Position numbers and translations under genes: made by a program. From positions 611,501-675,500 of the forward strand of contig JAVGVS010000235.1 in the NCBI GenBank assembly GCA_032718565.1: a stretch of DNA of 64,000 bases, written 5' to 3'. Under the pieces are notes generated by a model that saw only the letters and a program-made list of their open reading frames with translations, was not told the origin of the DNA and did no database searches. The DNA is from Distichodus sexfasciatus (taxonomy: Eukaryota; Chordata; Actinopteri; Characiformes; Distichodontidae). Shown here piece after piece: positions 21,501 to 32,499 of this stretch (its first letter is position 1; each line of letters starts with the position of its first letter).

Positions 21501-21959
21501 CTCCATCTCTCCAGTGCTTCCTCCCGTGCTCCTTCTATCACTGTGCTCTAAGTACTAGACAATATACTTTTCTTTTTCCTGTCCGTTTCTTTCTCTCTCT
21601 CTTTTTTTTTTTTTTGAAGGTGGGGGTTTTGCTCAAGGATGTAAATAACAGCCCCCCGTCTTTTTATGGGTGAGTTCCTGAGGCCCTCCCTCCAGATTTT
21701 GACAAAGCCAGAGCTGAAGAGACCAAGCTTGTATGTGTAAGAAAGGAGTTTGGAAATGAGAGAGAGAGAGAGAAAATAGACGGAAATTAGTTGTGAGGCC
21801 CATGCCTGTGAATTTGTATCTTTTCTGAAATGTTTGGTTCTGGGAGGGCAATGACCCCTCCTCTCTTGTGTTTTTTTTTTCTCTTTTCTCTGCTAAGTAG
21901 CTGTCCAGACGTGTTTGCTGTCCCTCCTCCCTCTCTCTTTCTCTCTTCCTCACTCGCTT

Positions 21960-22220
21960 CTTCCCAGCGTCTGCTTTATTGCACTTGATTCTAAGCGCGC
22001 TCATTCCAGAGATGGCTCAGAGAGCAGCTGCAGCTGAATTGCCCGCCATAAAGCATGTGCGATCCAGCCGAAGGCCCTGGCACTGAGAATGAAGGGGGAT
22101 GGGTTTTGCCGCTGCTGGTTGTAAAGGTGGAGGTGGTGTTGGAAATTGTTGACCCGATCTTACGGCATACATTCCATCTGACCCACCCGAGAAGATTAGT
22201 CTTAGCACGTTACTTTGAAA
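21960..22220. promoter_or_regulatory. Single-copy block, candidate regulatory DNA
   Basis: Contains GCAGCTGCAGCTG (paired E-boxes), CATAAAGCATG and a G-rich stretch. There are no coding signs. Confidence 0.25.
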
Positions 22221-22411
22221 CAGGTAGAAATAGGGTTAATTGGTAAATATGTTTAGTTTTGGTGGATGTGTGTAGATGTTGAGAAATGTTTGTAAATTCA
22301 AAAAAATAAAAATAAAAATAATGAATAATAATGGTGTTAATAACTGCATCTACACATGTAAGGTTTAGGAAAAAGCTTGACGTTTTGCAGTTTGCAGAAG
22401 AATTGTACAAA

Positions 22412-22425
22412 CTGCAGGGGGCAGT
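22412..22425 (+). promoter_or_regulatory. CTCF-like motif, + orientation
   Basis: ACTGCAGGGGGCAGTG fits the GCAGGGGGCAG variant of the CTCF core. Confidence 0.4.
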
Positions 22426-22438
22426 GTTTGTCAGAGGA

Positions 22439-22472
22439 GTGAGAGAGAGAGAGAGAGAGAGAGTGTGTGTGT

Positions 22473-22509
<37 letters not shown>

Positions 22510-22518
22510 TGTGTGTAA
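22439..22518. repeat. Compound (GA)n(GT)n microsatellite
   Basis: GA copies at 22439-22462, then GT copies to 22518 with GGG and TTT interruptions. Confidence 0.96.
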
Positions 22519-23460
22519 GACAGGTTTTTAGGTGACTGCGAGGACCTGATTTTGTCCGCTAAAATGATAGGAAAATCTGAGACGTGTCAGATTTTTTGTG
22601 GCCTTGTGAAGACATTGTTAAAAAAATGTTTTATGGGAGATTTTAGCAATTACTTGGTTACTAGGTGTAGTATTAATTAGATCTAGTATTATGGGTGCCA
22701 GTGGAAGGACATTACAAAGATAAGATAAGTCTCACTTATAATTAAAGGACACCAATTGTGTCCACTTTGTCAGAAAATTTCCAGAAAACAATGCTTCAAA
22801 ATGATCGAGTTGTATTTCAATTAGAAATGGAAAAAAAAAATCTTTTTGGATCCTGGAGGTAAGTTCACATATAGGTTCATGTATGTTGAGGTATTTATGG
22901 TCTTAGGATGACACGAACTTAGAAAGAAAAATGAGTCTACCTCTCTGTCTCAAGGCCTTTAATTCGTTGGATTACACCCTTTCATGACATCTGCTGCCAG
23001 AAGCCACTCCTACCATGTGCTGCAAACATAGAACATGCAATCAGACCTTGCAAAAACCCCGCAGCCTTCCTCATTCATTTACACGTCCCAAATCACTACG
23101 GTTCACTATTGTTTTAGTAGCAGGAAGCAGACTTTTTAAAATAAGGCTTTGTTCTACCTCTTCAATTAAGAATGTGAACCAATTATTTATACCAATGTAT
23201 GACAGATTTTAAATAGTCATTGAGACGATTGCAAAAGAAAGTCAGTCCCAACCTGTGTGCGATTCCCTCATTTAAAAGGGATTTGAAGTCTGCTCCCATG
23301 GCTGTTTCACTCATTTGGCAATAAAAAGATGAAGGTATTGAAGCTAATCCATCATTACTAAGCTTTCATTACCTACCTCACAGTAGTGGGGCCGACTTTC
23401 TGTAGTAACCTTCAGGAAAAACAGCAGAGGAGTGGCATCCAAGTTCATCAAGTCAAAGTC

Positions 23461-23670
23461 AAAACCTGCCTGGATCATGACTTGTGGAAGTCAGATGTTC
23501 ATTCGACTTCTTCAGTTGATCAAGTAAACGGAAGAGGTAGAATCATTTGAAGTAGTAGAATGAAAACATGCTTGGATCATCCAGATTTTCATGCTACATC
23601 TTTAAGCAACCAAGTAAACTGAAGAAGTAGAATTACTTGAATAAAAAACTTGCCTGGGCCAGATTTTCAA
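23461..23670. repeat. Diverged tandem repeat, two to three units
   Basis: AAAACCTGCCTGGATCATG (23461) and AAAACATGCTTGGATCATC (23563) start two units that share CAGATKTTCATKC, CAAGTAAAC and GAAGWRGTAGAAT in the same order. A third partial unit starts near 23644. The unit lengths are about 100 and 80 bp. No source element is recognised. Confidence 0.65.
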
Positions 23671-24335
23671 ATCTCTGTCATGTCTAAAACAATGGCAAAA
23701 AAACACTTATGGAATGTTCTGGCACTACGAGGCAGGACCCGGGCATGGGGTGGGTGATTGTCATCGGGAGGCGGGCACCCGTCCTGGAGACGGATGAGTG
23801 TGGTGACAGTGGGACGCTACAACCTGCAATTCAGCAGAGCCGTGCAATCCGTCAATGTTGTCGTTGGGTACCGCCTGAACGTTGCAAAAGTGTTGCAACA
23901 AAACACTCACCTGTGCCAGCACGCAGGCAGGATGTTAAGAAGCTCACACTTGTGCACACATACACACACCTGTATGGAAATACACTCATGGAAATGTTGC
24001 TTATCCCACACAGGCAGGGCACGACAGGAATGTGACGATCATGTGGTTGTAAATACCAGTCTCCAAGACTCACCCCTTTTCCGAGGGTTAAATGCTTGAC
24101 TCAAGCGACTACACAAGACGTCACTGAAATGGTTCGTTTAAATAATTGTGGCAATTGTGAGCAGACCTTGGATCTGAAACATTTTGACTAATGGATAAAT
24201 TGAGGTGTAAGATCAGCTGGACCTTGCAAAGTCCTTGTTAATTGGAACTTGCAGACCTCTTGAGCCTTTATTGAGCATAAAAAGACATTTTTTTTGTTCT
24301 ACATGTACACACAAATTTGGATGCAGTCCCCTTCT
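23671..24335. other. Single-copy DNA, no gene seen
   Basis: Two overlapping + frames (108 and 113 codons, 23709-24099) lack any recognisable domain and are in different phases. I do not call a gene. Confidence 0.5.
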
Positions 24336-24339
24336 CAGA

Positions 24340-24400
24340 ATCGAAATCGAAATCCCATTTTATTTTCAAGTTTCTTACAAGTGGAAAAATTAGGAACTTG
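24340..24400 (-). mobile_element. Retroposon 3' tail, minus orientation
   Basis: On the minus strand this reads CTTGTAAGAAACTTG, AAAATAAAATGGG, then ATTTCGATTTCGATTC: an AATAAA-containing tail with a short terminal repeat. Confidence 0.5.
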
Positions 24401-24689
24401 ACTTGGTGTGATGATGCAACAACAATATATATGAACGTGCATTAATGAAACAAGCCGTTGTAAATAAATAAATTGAAAGCAAATATAATAGGTGAAAAAT
24501 ACACCACTGAGTGCACTGAAAGGCAATTGCAGATGGGAAGACACTGTTGTAGTGGTGTGAGGCTTTCGTCCTGACGGATCTCAAGAAGACTTCTCAAGCT
24601 TTATCCCTAATTACTAAACAGCGAGTTTTTCTTTGCTTCTGTCACCCCAGATGTCCTCGGTAGGTGCTCGGACTCCGTAAATTGTAATA

Positions 24690-25110
24690 GTTAAAATGGC
24701 TCACTCAAATCATGGGGTCAAGATGGCTTTCCGGGCACTTCCTGTATGGAAACCGCTGAACAAAAATACCACCGATTGGCCACAAGGTGGCGCCTCCCTC
24801 CTCGACATGCAGCCCCGAGTTCAGTCGTGGGCCACAGCAAGCGAGCGAGGGAGCGAGCTGATGTATCATGGCCCAATGAAAAGGAGGAAATGAGAAAGGG
24901 GCCATAAATGTGTTTGCTGCATGCAGGGCCTAATGGAGTCTGCCTTTGCCAGTACATTAGCGACAGAACGGAGGCGAGCGGCCGGGCACCTCCAGCACGC
25001 ATGGCGAGAGAGGGGAAATAATGACGAGGGGGGCAATAACGAGCTGGTGTCGGGCCTCTAATTGTCAGGTGATGGATTTATTTCCACTTACACTGCTTAT
25101 TTATGGTCAT
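24690..25110. promoter_or_regulatory. Candidate conserved enhancer with a CTCF-like motif
   Basis: CCACAAGGTGGCGC at 24780-24793 (+) is a close CTCF match. Downstream are CCATAAATGTG, GCCTAATGGAG, ACATTAGCGAC, CTCTAATTGTCAGG and GATGGATTTATTTCC: homeodomain and MEIS-type words in non-decayed single-copy sequence. The frames on both strands overlap each other and are not protein-like. Confidence 0.4.
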
Positions 25111-25519
25111 CTTTGTCATTCCGTGTGCGCCTTAAGTCATCTGCGTTCTTTTTTTTTCCGTCCTACTTTAAATGATAGCCAGTGGCCAAAGTTGCACTCA
25201 GTTACAACATTTTTTTCACATTTCAGTCGAAATCTTTTCTTGACACACACCAGGCCGACACGCCAAGCGAACGCCGCTTTTAGGCCTCGGATAACGAGAG
25301 CGGCGACGTTTTAGAAATCGGAGATCTTTCCTTTATTAAAACAAAAAGAGGACAAGGACGTTAAAAGAAACATATTGTTGTGATTTTCCCTGCTTTATTT
25401 TTGCCAGACTTTGGCCGTGCTTTTTCCGCCACGTGCGTTTTCTTCCCCGCTCCACCTTTTATAGGCCAAAAGAATGCGGACTGATTTATGGTCCGTGCAT
25501 GTGCTGAATCCACATATCC

Positions 25520-25605
25520 CGCACGCATACGCACACACATGCTAGTACGTGGCACACACACATACACAAACACACATACACACGCACACTAGCACGCTCT
25601 GTCTC
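25520..25605. repeat. CA-rich interrupted microsatellite
   Basis: Runs of CACACA with many interruptions (CATACACAAACACAC). Confidence 0.8.
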
Positions 25606-25658
25606 TATAATGTTGAAGATGACATAGAGGAGAGGTCATGTAGTGGAACAATGTTCTC

Positions 25659-25679
25659 ATTTGCATACTACATGCAAAT
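25659..25679. promoter_or_regulatory. Inverted pair of POU octamers
   Basis: ATTTGCAT (25659-25666) and ATGCAAAT (25672-25679) are perfect octamer motifs facing each other across ACTAC. POU factors (OCT type) bind this octamer, and paired sites can bind dimers. Confidence 0.5.
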
Positions 25680-25704
25680 TGAACACTATAATTAGCACAC
25701 CCTT

Positions 25705-25800
25705 CGAGCTAGAGCTGGTCGATACGACCTCAAATTGGTATCGCGATTAACTGAACACTTCACCTCAGTTTCGATTATTTTGGTTTGGGATTTTTTCACC
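25705..25800. mobile_element. Possible hAT-type MITE fragment
   Basis: AGAGCTGGTCGATACGACCTC followed by TTGGTATCGCGATTA resembles the common vertebrate terminal sequence AGGGCTGGGCGATA. Only one end is visible. Confidence 0.35.
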
Positions 25801-26149
25801 CTCAGAGTTGACTGACAATAATTATACTGTAAATACATCCAGAGATTAAAGCTGGAATATTTTTTTTCTAATGCAAAAATCTCCTTATGATACTAATTTA
25901 TATGCACGTACAAACACACTCACAGATGCGCCCACACAGATTAGGTGGCACCCACGCACACGTATGATGACTGGCGGTTTATATTGGGCCAGCGCGTTTG
26001 AGCGCAGCCAGGAGCGGCGGCTTGTTGTTTCCATGTTGTCTCTGCGCTGTGGCTTGTGGGGCTGTCGGCAATGCTGATCGATGCTCCTTTACTGCTTCCC
26101 CTGGATTATCAGTCGAGTTCAACGAGAGGGGAAGGTGATTCATCAGCTC

Positions 26150-26310
26150 CGGCGTGAGAGAGAGAGAGAGAGAGAGAGAGAGTACGTGAACTCCAGAGAG
26201 AGAGAGAGAGAGAGAGCGAAAGGAGAGCAAACAAATTAGAAAGGGAGATGGCAATGTGAGATAGAGCGGGGAAAGAGATAGTGGAGGAGAGAGAGAGAGA
26301 GAGAGAGCTG
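26150..26310. repeat. Three (GA)n microsatellites
   Basis: GA runs at 26156-26182, 26195-26216 and 26287-26308, separated by short unique sequence. The minus-strand Ser/Leu frames are artefacts. Confidence 0.94.
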
Positions 26311-26395
26311 GACCAGGTACAAACACATTAAGTGATGGAGAGATGTGGTACACAGATGCAGCACAGGTGCCAAATACATGCAGGCAGCAGAGGTA

Positions 26396-26421
26396 GGTGT
26401 GTGTGTGTGTGTGTGTGTGTG
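26396..26421. repeat. (GT)n microsatellite
   Basis: Twelve GT copies. Confidence 0.95.
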
Positions 26422-26603
26422 AAAGAGAGACGTAGAAAGAACGAAAGACAAAAGAGCACTAAGCCAACCCAGGTATGACCCCGCTCACATGCCCAAGATG
26501 CCAAAGCATGCTGCATGTTTCCTATTATGGCTCGTCTCTTTCCACTACTGTACACGCAGCCTTGACCTGAGACCATGAATCCTCCAGCCGGTGAGTGAGT
26601 CTT

Positions 26604-26630
26604 ACACACACACACACACACACACACACT
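26604..26630. repeat. (CA)n microsatellite
   Basis: Thirteen CA copies. Confidence 0.95.
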
Positions 26631-26744
26631 GTCTGTGTGAGGTACTTCCACTGACTAAGTTTAACGTTAGTTAAGTGAAACTTTTCATTGGTTACTTTCT
26701 TCAATCAAAAGCTCAAACCTTTCCCTAAAAGCAAGACCTGCCAT

Positions 26745-26855
26745 CGCATGCCACAAAATCAGTCAAATCTGATTATATATAGCACTGTTTTATGATAATG
26801 TCTGCTGTAAAAAAGTGCTATACGAATAAAATTTGTAATAAATTGGAAATCGGAG
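26745..26855 (+). mobile_element. Retroposon 3' tail fragment
   Basis: TATATATAGCACTGTTTTATG followed by AAGTGCTATACGAATAAAA and TTTGTAATAAATTGG matches the GCGCTATATAAATAAA-type ending common at the 3' ends of fish retroposons. Confidence 0.55.
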
Positions 26856-26904
26856 GTTCCTATAATGTCTGTCTGCTTTTTCTTTTGCCAGAACTTTTAC
26901 TTAT

Positions 26905-27015
26905 TTTTATTTCTCATCCCGGGGGCCAGATTTCTGTCCAGTTTGGTAAGTTCTGCTTGATTTAATCAGCCTGTTGTGAATTTGGACTGGGCCTACAAGA
27001 CCTGGAGCTAGATGC
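26905..27015. mobile_element. Interspersed repeat copy A, hAT-MITE-like
   Basis: Shares with 29445-29560 the ordered words GGCCAGATTTCTGTCCAG, TTTGGTAAGTTCTGC, TTGATTTAATCAGCCTGTTG, TGAATTTGGACTGGGCC and GACCTGGAGCTAGA. The class is inferred from general resemblance to fish hAT-type short elements. The ends are not resolved. Confidence 0.5.
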
Positions 27016-27039
27016 CTCTGTAACATACTCAAAAACTGA

Positions 27040-27100
27040 ATCTCGCTGCGTCCTTGTACACACTTGAGATTACAATCAAATTTATTTTGACTTTGAAGAT
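27040..27100 (+). mobile_element. Retroposon 3' tail fragment
   Basis: CTTGTACACACTTGAGATTAC followed by AATCAAATTTATTTTGACTT: a tail ending in a TTTGACTTT-like repeat. Confidence 0.45.
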
Positions 27101-27127
27101 CGCTGATATATGATGGTTAATTAAGAC

Positions 27128-27290
27128 CAGAGGTGTCATTCTTCACTCAAGTAGAAGTAGATACACATGTTTAAAAAGACTCTAGTAAAAGTTAAAGTAC
27201 TGACTCGACTACTTTGCTGAAGTTGAAGTGAAAAATACAGGCTCTAGAACATACTTAAAGTATAAATGTATAAAGTACCCTTGCGAAGGA
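27128..27290 (+). mobile_element. hAT-type MITE, 3' end missing
   Basis: Begins CAGAGGTGTCATTCTTCAC, then CTCAAGTAGAAGTAGATAC, ACTCTAGTAAAAGTTAAAG, TACTGACTCGACTACTTTGC and AAGTTGAAGTGAAAAATACAG: a widely dispersed fish element whose intact copies end in the inverse TGACACCTCTG. That end is absent, so the copy is truncated. Confidence 0.7.
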
Positions 27291-27481
27291 CAAAACCACC
27301 ATTTTAGGGCAACCTATAATTTAGAAAGTTTGTGATGAGTGAAATGTATCGTTTAATGGACAATCGGGTCATCATAAATTTTTTTTAAAAGGAGTCGAAA
27401 ACACACACAAACTCTCTCACACACGAGTCCAGAATCAGAAGATGGACAGTGACTGGCTGGGATACAGATGGAGAGTGTGAG

Positions 27482-27514
27482 AGAAAGGGAGAGAGAGAGA
27501 GAGAGAGAGAGAGA
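27482..27514. repeat. (GA)n microsatellite
   Basis: About thirteen GA copies after AAAGG. Confidence 0.95.
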
Positions 27515-28046
27515 GGACATCTCCTATTGCACACCTGTTTCCCCTCTGCTGCATCCATCAGACGGCCCGCCTGCTTTACCACAGGTGTTTACGCCAGATA
27601 CGGTCCTGCTCGGCACACGCAGTGGCCGCCCGAATGTGTTGGCACGCCCTGGCATGACTGTGGCGCAGGTTTGTTTGCTCTGGCCCTGCCTTGGTGTTAT
27701 GCTGCCTCGGATTTGTCACTGTTGGCTCAGAGGACCCCTTTGCATCTGCTGCACTGTTTTTTTTTCCACTTGAATGTCTGAATGTGCCTATTATCTGTTG
27801 TAGTGCTTAAGTGGAGTGTGAGTTGGATTACCAACCTGGAGCAAAGTCACGAGGGAGAGGAGTTCAGACGTCAACACAGCTGGCCCAAATCAAGTCCCAA
27901 TTTCCACAAATAAAGCTAATTCTAACTGGAGGAATGTGCTTTCGCTTAAGAGATTTGCCCAAAGTTATTCAAAATGACTTGCATATTCATAGGAGCAAAC
28001 CAAATTTATATTTATACATTGTGTACTTGTATAACTCGTATGTATA

Positions 28047-28505
28047 TTGATCCGCTATTACATTATGACCACCTTTAATATTAAGTCTGTAGCTTCAAAG
28101 CCCCATCCTCAACAAACTGTGATACACTTTGTGTTCCGACAACTCCAGAAACTCCCAAGTGTTAATGACAATCAGGTTGATGTATGATTAAGCACCACAC
28201 CGTGCTTCACTCCCAGCGTGCATGAATGAGCCTGTTGCTAGTTCACCAGTTTGGCAGTTACGGCAGTCTGGCAACATCCCACAGGAGCTGCTGCAGTTTT
28301 GGAGATGCTCTGTACCAGTCATCTGGCCATCATTTGACCTTTGTCAAGTCATCTCATTTTTAATGCTTAAAACACGTCATCGTCAAGGGCACATTGTTCA
28401 CTTGCAGCCTAATATATCCCACTCACTACCAGATGTCATAGTAACAAGGTAATCAGTGTCATTCACTTCACCTCTCTGTGGTCATAATGTTATGTCTGAT
28501 TGGAG
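28047..28505 (-). mobile_element. Tc1/mariner-type DNA transposon, internally deleted
   Basis: The ends are inverted repeats: ACATTATGACCACC near 28060-28073 and GTGGTCATAATGTTATG at 28479-28495. Both run outward into GATCCGC/CTGATTGG-type sequence and abut TA. The interior matches the 3'-terminal part of the minus-strand transposase of a widely dispersed fish family, read on the + strand as CCCCATCCTCAACAAACTGTG, CAACATCCCACAGGAGCTG, GTTTTGGAGATGCTCTG, CCAGTCATCTGGCCATCA and CCTAATATATCCCAC. Most of the transposase gene is missing and the remainder carries indels, so the copy is dead. The assignment to Tc1/mariner is from recall and is less certain than the element itself. Confidence 0.82.
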
Positions 28506-29444
28506 TATATTACAAATTAAGAATGCGGAATATATGGTAACACTTTCTTACCCACTAATCAATTGTGAGCAAATTTGAATATCGCATTCTATAACTTGGA
28601 GAAACTGGATCAGTGTTAAAAACCACAATTAGCCCAAAACCATCCGAGGATAATCAGAGACAGAGAACATCACGGATGGAGAAACCATATAAAGGAAAAT
28701 TGGCAAGTGACATGAAAGTGATATTTTCACCTGCTTTTTACCCCTCGATTTCAGTCCCTTTCAGAACAGGCTGTTTCTCGTTAGTTTTTCCGAACTGCAA
28801 ATGAGCCGCCGCTGCCCACACACGGCCCACTCCGGAACTGGGATGTAGACAGCACGGCGAGAGTTTACCTCACGTGAAAATAATCCACATGACTGCTGCT
28901 AACAGACCATCCATACAGCCGTACATGTTCAACACAACACTCCGCGGTAGACTTCTTCATTACGATTCCTATGCTGGCGCGTTGCAAGAAAAAACATGGT
29001 GGATCAGGAAGCGCTAGCAGTTCTACCTGGTGTGTTAGCTCCAGGCCTGCTGCCTTGAAGCATTTAGGTCTCCCCAAAATTATCTCCCCTTCGTTGTTAG
29101 CCACATTAGGGTCTTGAGGGGGTTTTGACCCTTTAAAGGAGGATCAAAGGCACATGTTGCATGTTGCAGTTTGAGCTGAAGTGCTTTGGCCATGAGACGA
29201 GCTGCAGCCGTCAGAGTGAAGAGACAGGAATTACAACACGCGGTGCTACAAATCCACTTTGGACAATCACGATATGATGCATGAATCATTTAGCCTGGTG
29301 AAGGACTAAGATTAACGTGTATTAATGAATATTAGTACTTAGAAGTTTGCTGATTGCAGCCATATCTTAAATAATACATTTGCTGCAATTTATGATTCAT
29401 GACTCTTTGGCCAGATCTTTTAAGTAACATGTTTCACCAACCAC
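28506..29444. other. Single-copy DNA, no gene seen
   Basis: 28.8-29.3 kb is somewhat CpG-containing, with GGCCATGAGACGAGC and CACGTG-like words. Two short minus-strand frames (79 and 69 codons) lack recognisable content. Confidence 0.5.
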
Positions 29445-29560
29445 TTCTTCCTCTTATTTCTGGTCCTAGAGGATTCCTGCTCAGACTGGTGAGTACCACA
29501 TGATTTAATTAACCTGTTATGGAATTTGGACAGGATCCATTAGGACGGAAGCTGGACACT
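29445..29560. mobile_element. Interspersed repeat copy B, hAT-MITE-like
   Basis: Diverged second copy of the repeat at 26905-27015 in the same orientation, with GGATTCCTGCTCAGACTGG, TGATTTAATTAACCTGTTA, GAATTTGGACAGGATCC and GACGGAAGCTGGACA. Confidence 0.5.
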
Positions 29561-29633
29561 TTTTTTTTGATGTATCGACATGTGACTGTTTTGGATTTAT
29601 TTGAGCAGTTTATAATTTAGATATTTCAAGTTT

Positions 29634-29748
29634 GTTAGCTGCTCACTGCTCCTTCACGGATGGTTCAATTGCAGAGGTCACATTTCATTGTGGTGCACTG
29701 TGTGCTGTGGTGTGTTCACAATGACAAATAATCACTCACTTTCACTTG
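29634..29748 (+). mobile_element. SINE family 1, 3' fragment
   Basis: Contains only the body end: GTTAGCTGCTCACTGCTCC, TTCACGGATGG, GCAGAGGTCACATTTC, GTGTGTTCACAATGACAAAT and AATCACTCACTTTC. The tRNA head is absent, as expected for a 5'-truncated retroposition. Confidence 0.85.
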
Positions 29749-30029
29749 TGTTACGTTAAACTTTACTGTATGTCGTCTCTAAAAATGTTTTTAACATTTT
29801 TTCTTTTTAGACTTTGACTATATACTTTGTAATTCATGTAATAATTATTACTAAATATTTTACAGCATGTCAGTATACTACTTTAGCGGGGAGCACCACT
29901 CAAGCAGTATTTTAAAATGTTTTAATTTGGTCATTTCCTTTGTAAATGTGAGAAAATGTGGGAGCTTCAAGGAGTGAGCTCCTGTTTTCTAGTCACTAAC
30001 CCTTATTACCTGAAGTCACAGGATGACCG

Positions 30030-30075
30030 CTTAAACACACACTCCCACACAAACACACACACACCCTTCACACAT
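30030..30075. repeat. CA-rich microsatellite
   Basis: Interrupted CACACA runs. Confidence 0.85.
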
Positions 30076-30089
30076 GACTGGCGAAACTC

Positions 30090-30870
30090 CCCGCACGTTC
30101 GACTACTTAAACGCCTTGCTCGGTGGCGTTTACCTTCACCACTCGTCCGCTTACTTTGTCTTCATATCTGCCGCAATCTTTGGCCACTACTCTCGGGAGG
30201 TTTGCGCCCGTGTCCGTCCCCGACTATGTCTTTGCCTTCACCTTCCTTTATGCCACATCTCTCTCTCTCCCTCTCCCTACACGCACAAAAACACACAAAC
30301 ACACACACACACACTCCCATGCCCAGCCTCGTCGATGATGGATGGACGGCTCGTGTATTTCCAATCTGCCATCTCTCCTGATGCGGTTAGGAACTCGGAT
30401 GCTGCAGGCGGGAGAGAGAGTGAGAGGGAGAGAGAGACAAAGAGAGATCGAAAGAGAGAGCGATGAAGGGAGGGAGGGAAGGGAAAACGGATTGGAGCCG
30501 GGCGAGGGAAAGGGGTGATGCAGAGGACACGACATCTGGAAAACAAGCCAATGAAAAAGAATGTGGCGGCGGCGGCGGAGTGTAAACTGCAGAAGCAAAC
30601 ACTCTGGCCCTGGCACTACCGCAGCAGCTCGTGCCAGCCAACCAAAAAACACATCGAAAAACGAAGAGCTGGCCTGCCAGCGTTTGCCAATGGACTCCAT
30701 AAAACCCGACAGACTCTATTATCGCCGAACGATGCGCTCCATTATCACAGTGCGAAACTCGTTGACCATTTTTTGGAAAGCTTGTGTGATTATGGAACGT
30801 CCCTCCCGGTTTAGTAGAGCAGCATTTAAAGTATTGTCACTTTTACCATCTCGTCAAAGAGAATACGGAG
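30090..30870. promoter_or_regulatory. Candidate regulatory region with embedded GA/CA repeats
   Basis: 30.1-30.25 and 30.54-30.87 kb are single-copy and CpG-containing, with AGCCAATG, TTGCCAATGGACTCCATAAA and CTATTATCGCC words and a short (CGG)n at 30563. Between them are CA (30289-30316) and GA (30410-30460) tracts. Frames of up to 150 codons run through the low-complexity part on both strands and are not credible genes. Confidence 0.3.
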
Positions 30871-31159
30871 ATAATTGGGGTCAGTCAGGCCAAAATTATG
30901 GGAAGGACCAAAGGCCTTACTCCCAAAAAAATTCTAAACAAATAATAAATATAAAACGATAGAAATTATTATTATGAAACACAATGTGTCATTGTTATTA
31001 GACCATGTTTCAAACCTTTATGTCCTTTGTCATTTTTACGCGCAGCTGCTTAGAGAAATGTACACGTACCTGACAATAGGGGAAAAAAAAACTATTAAGT
31101 GGAAAAAACAACAACAAAAGGAAATAGAATGAATCCATAAATTGCAGGCTAAAGGAATT

Positions 31160-31380
31160 CTATTATTTTTATGTGCATCATCTTAACAAATGTGCCTTTG
31201 AAGACCATGAATGGCAATGCGGCGCGGGCCTGCTGCGTTTTTCATCTCTTTTTTTGGGAACTTGCTTTTTGCAACTACAACCAGCAGAGGGAACTCTTTG
31301 CCTCACTGCCTGCAGCGTGACCTCGACACGCGCACCCACACACACTACCATAAAGCTCACAGAAGCCTCCGCTGACTGAT
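31160..31380 (+). promoter_or_regulatory. Single-copy block with a weak CTCF-like motif
   Basis: CCAGCAGAGGGAAC at 31281-31294 keeps the 5' half of the CTCF core and departs at the 3' end. Flanking sequence includes GTGCCTTTGAAGACC. Function is not demonstrated. Confidence 0.25.
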
Positions 31381-31775
31381 TTACAAGTACATGTGAAACC
31401 ATCAATGGTGAAATACTTTGCTTGAGCCTGAATGAGGATTTCCGTTTTTGTCCTTGTTTTGAATTTTTTAAAAAAGAAATGTTTTTCATACATTTTTCAT
31501 GAGTTGCACTGACGATGTGTGATTTTATAAGAATATATGGGAGTGTAGTTGGGGTGGGCGGAAAGGTTTTGGGGGTAAATAGTTTGTTAGCGACTTGCTG
31601 GCGAAACTATTAATTTCACGCTTTGCAAGTTTATAGATTTATATACAGTTTATGGCTCCGCGTTCAAAAGCAGGCAAGTCGATTGCGGCATCGACCTACG
31701 ACCCTCACCCTTGATTTTCCAGGTGAAAGAAGCACATACAAGCGTATGTACGTACAACTCTGATCTGAACTATCT

Positions 31776-31804
31776 TGACCTTTGAAAAGCCTATTCAAAG
31801 GTCA
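31776..31804. promoter_or_regulatory. 11-bp inverted repeat of nuclear-receptor half sites
   Basis: TGACCTTTGAA (31776-31786) and TTCAAAGGTCA (31794-31804) are perfect inverse complements separated by 7 bp. Each arm holds an AGGTCA half site extended by TCAA, as bound by HNF4/COUP-TF/RXR-type receptors. A further TGACCTCTGGGTCC lies at 31812-31825. Confidence 0.5.
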
Positions 31805-31825
31805 TCCCACTTGACCTCTGGGTCC

Positions 31826-32330
31826 TTATCTTCACCCATAAAGGCGTTCAAAAAAAAAAGTCCAACAACGACTTTCTCCAGCGGCGGGGTGCATTGGTGC
31901 GATCGATATCGAGGCATAAAATGACACATGGAAGTAATCTTTTCTTCGCAGCTTGGGGCAAGACAACGCTTTCTAATTCGGCCAGTCGGGGAGAGGATGA
32001 GGACGAGGGCTGGTTTGCAGAAGTTCATATTCATTTCGTCTCTAATTCTGCTATTTTCAGCCCTGGAGGTAAAAAAGAGGCAGTCGATTTTTTGGATCCT
32101 TTTCCTCTTTTTTTTTTATGGGCGAAGATCCCTCCATTGACGGTAATTAAATTTGCTCTTGTCCCCTTGTTTTTTTTCTTCCTCTCCTCGCTCTCTTCTC
32201 CCCATCTGTGTGGTGCGACTGGCTCTTTCTCATTCTGCGCCGTTGCCATCTTTCACTGTCAGTCCGCCGCTCCGAGCCATCGACCTCTGCACTGAGCCCC
32301 GGTTCAGCAGGTCACCGGGGAGGGGCTGCC
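31826..32330. promoter_or_regulatory. Single-copy block, candidate enhancer
   Basis: Includes CCATAAAGGCG, GGCATAAAATGAC, GTCTCTAATTCTGC, TTTATGGGCG and GACGGTAATTAAATTTGC. Overlapping 133- and 70-codon + frames are in different phases and lack domains. Confidence 0.3.
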
Positions 32331-32499
32331 TGTTGTCGGGGGTGGGGTGGGGAGTGGGGACAGGATGGTGGGGGGCGGGTGCCAGCTTCCTTCCTCGCGC
32401 CACGGATACAGCTGCCGCTGCCAGCGCTGGGCTCCACGCAGAGGCAGGTGGAGCAGAGCGGAAAACTGTGCCTCATTACGTCGTCCGTCCCTCATCCTT

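Noticed and set aside
30248..30700. 150-codon minus-strand frame
   Set aside because: It crosses CA and GA repeats, and two other frames of similar length overlap it on both strands. No domain.
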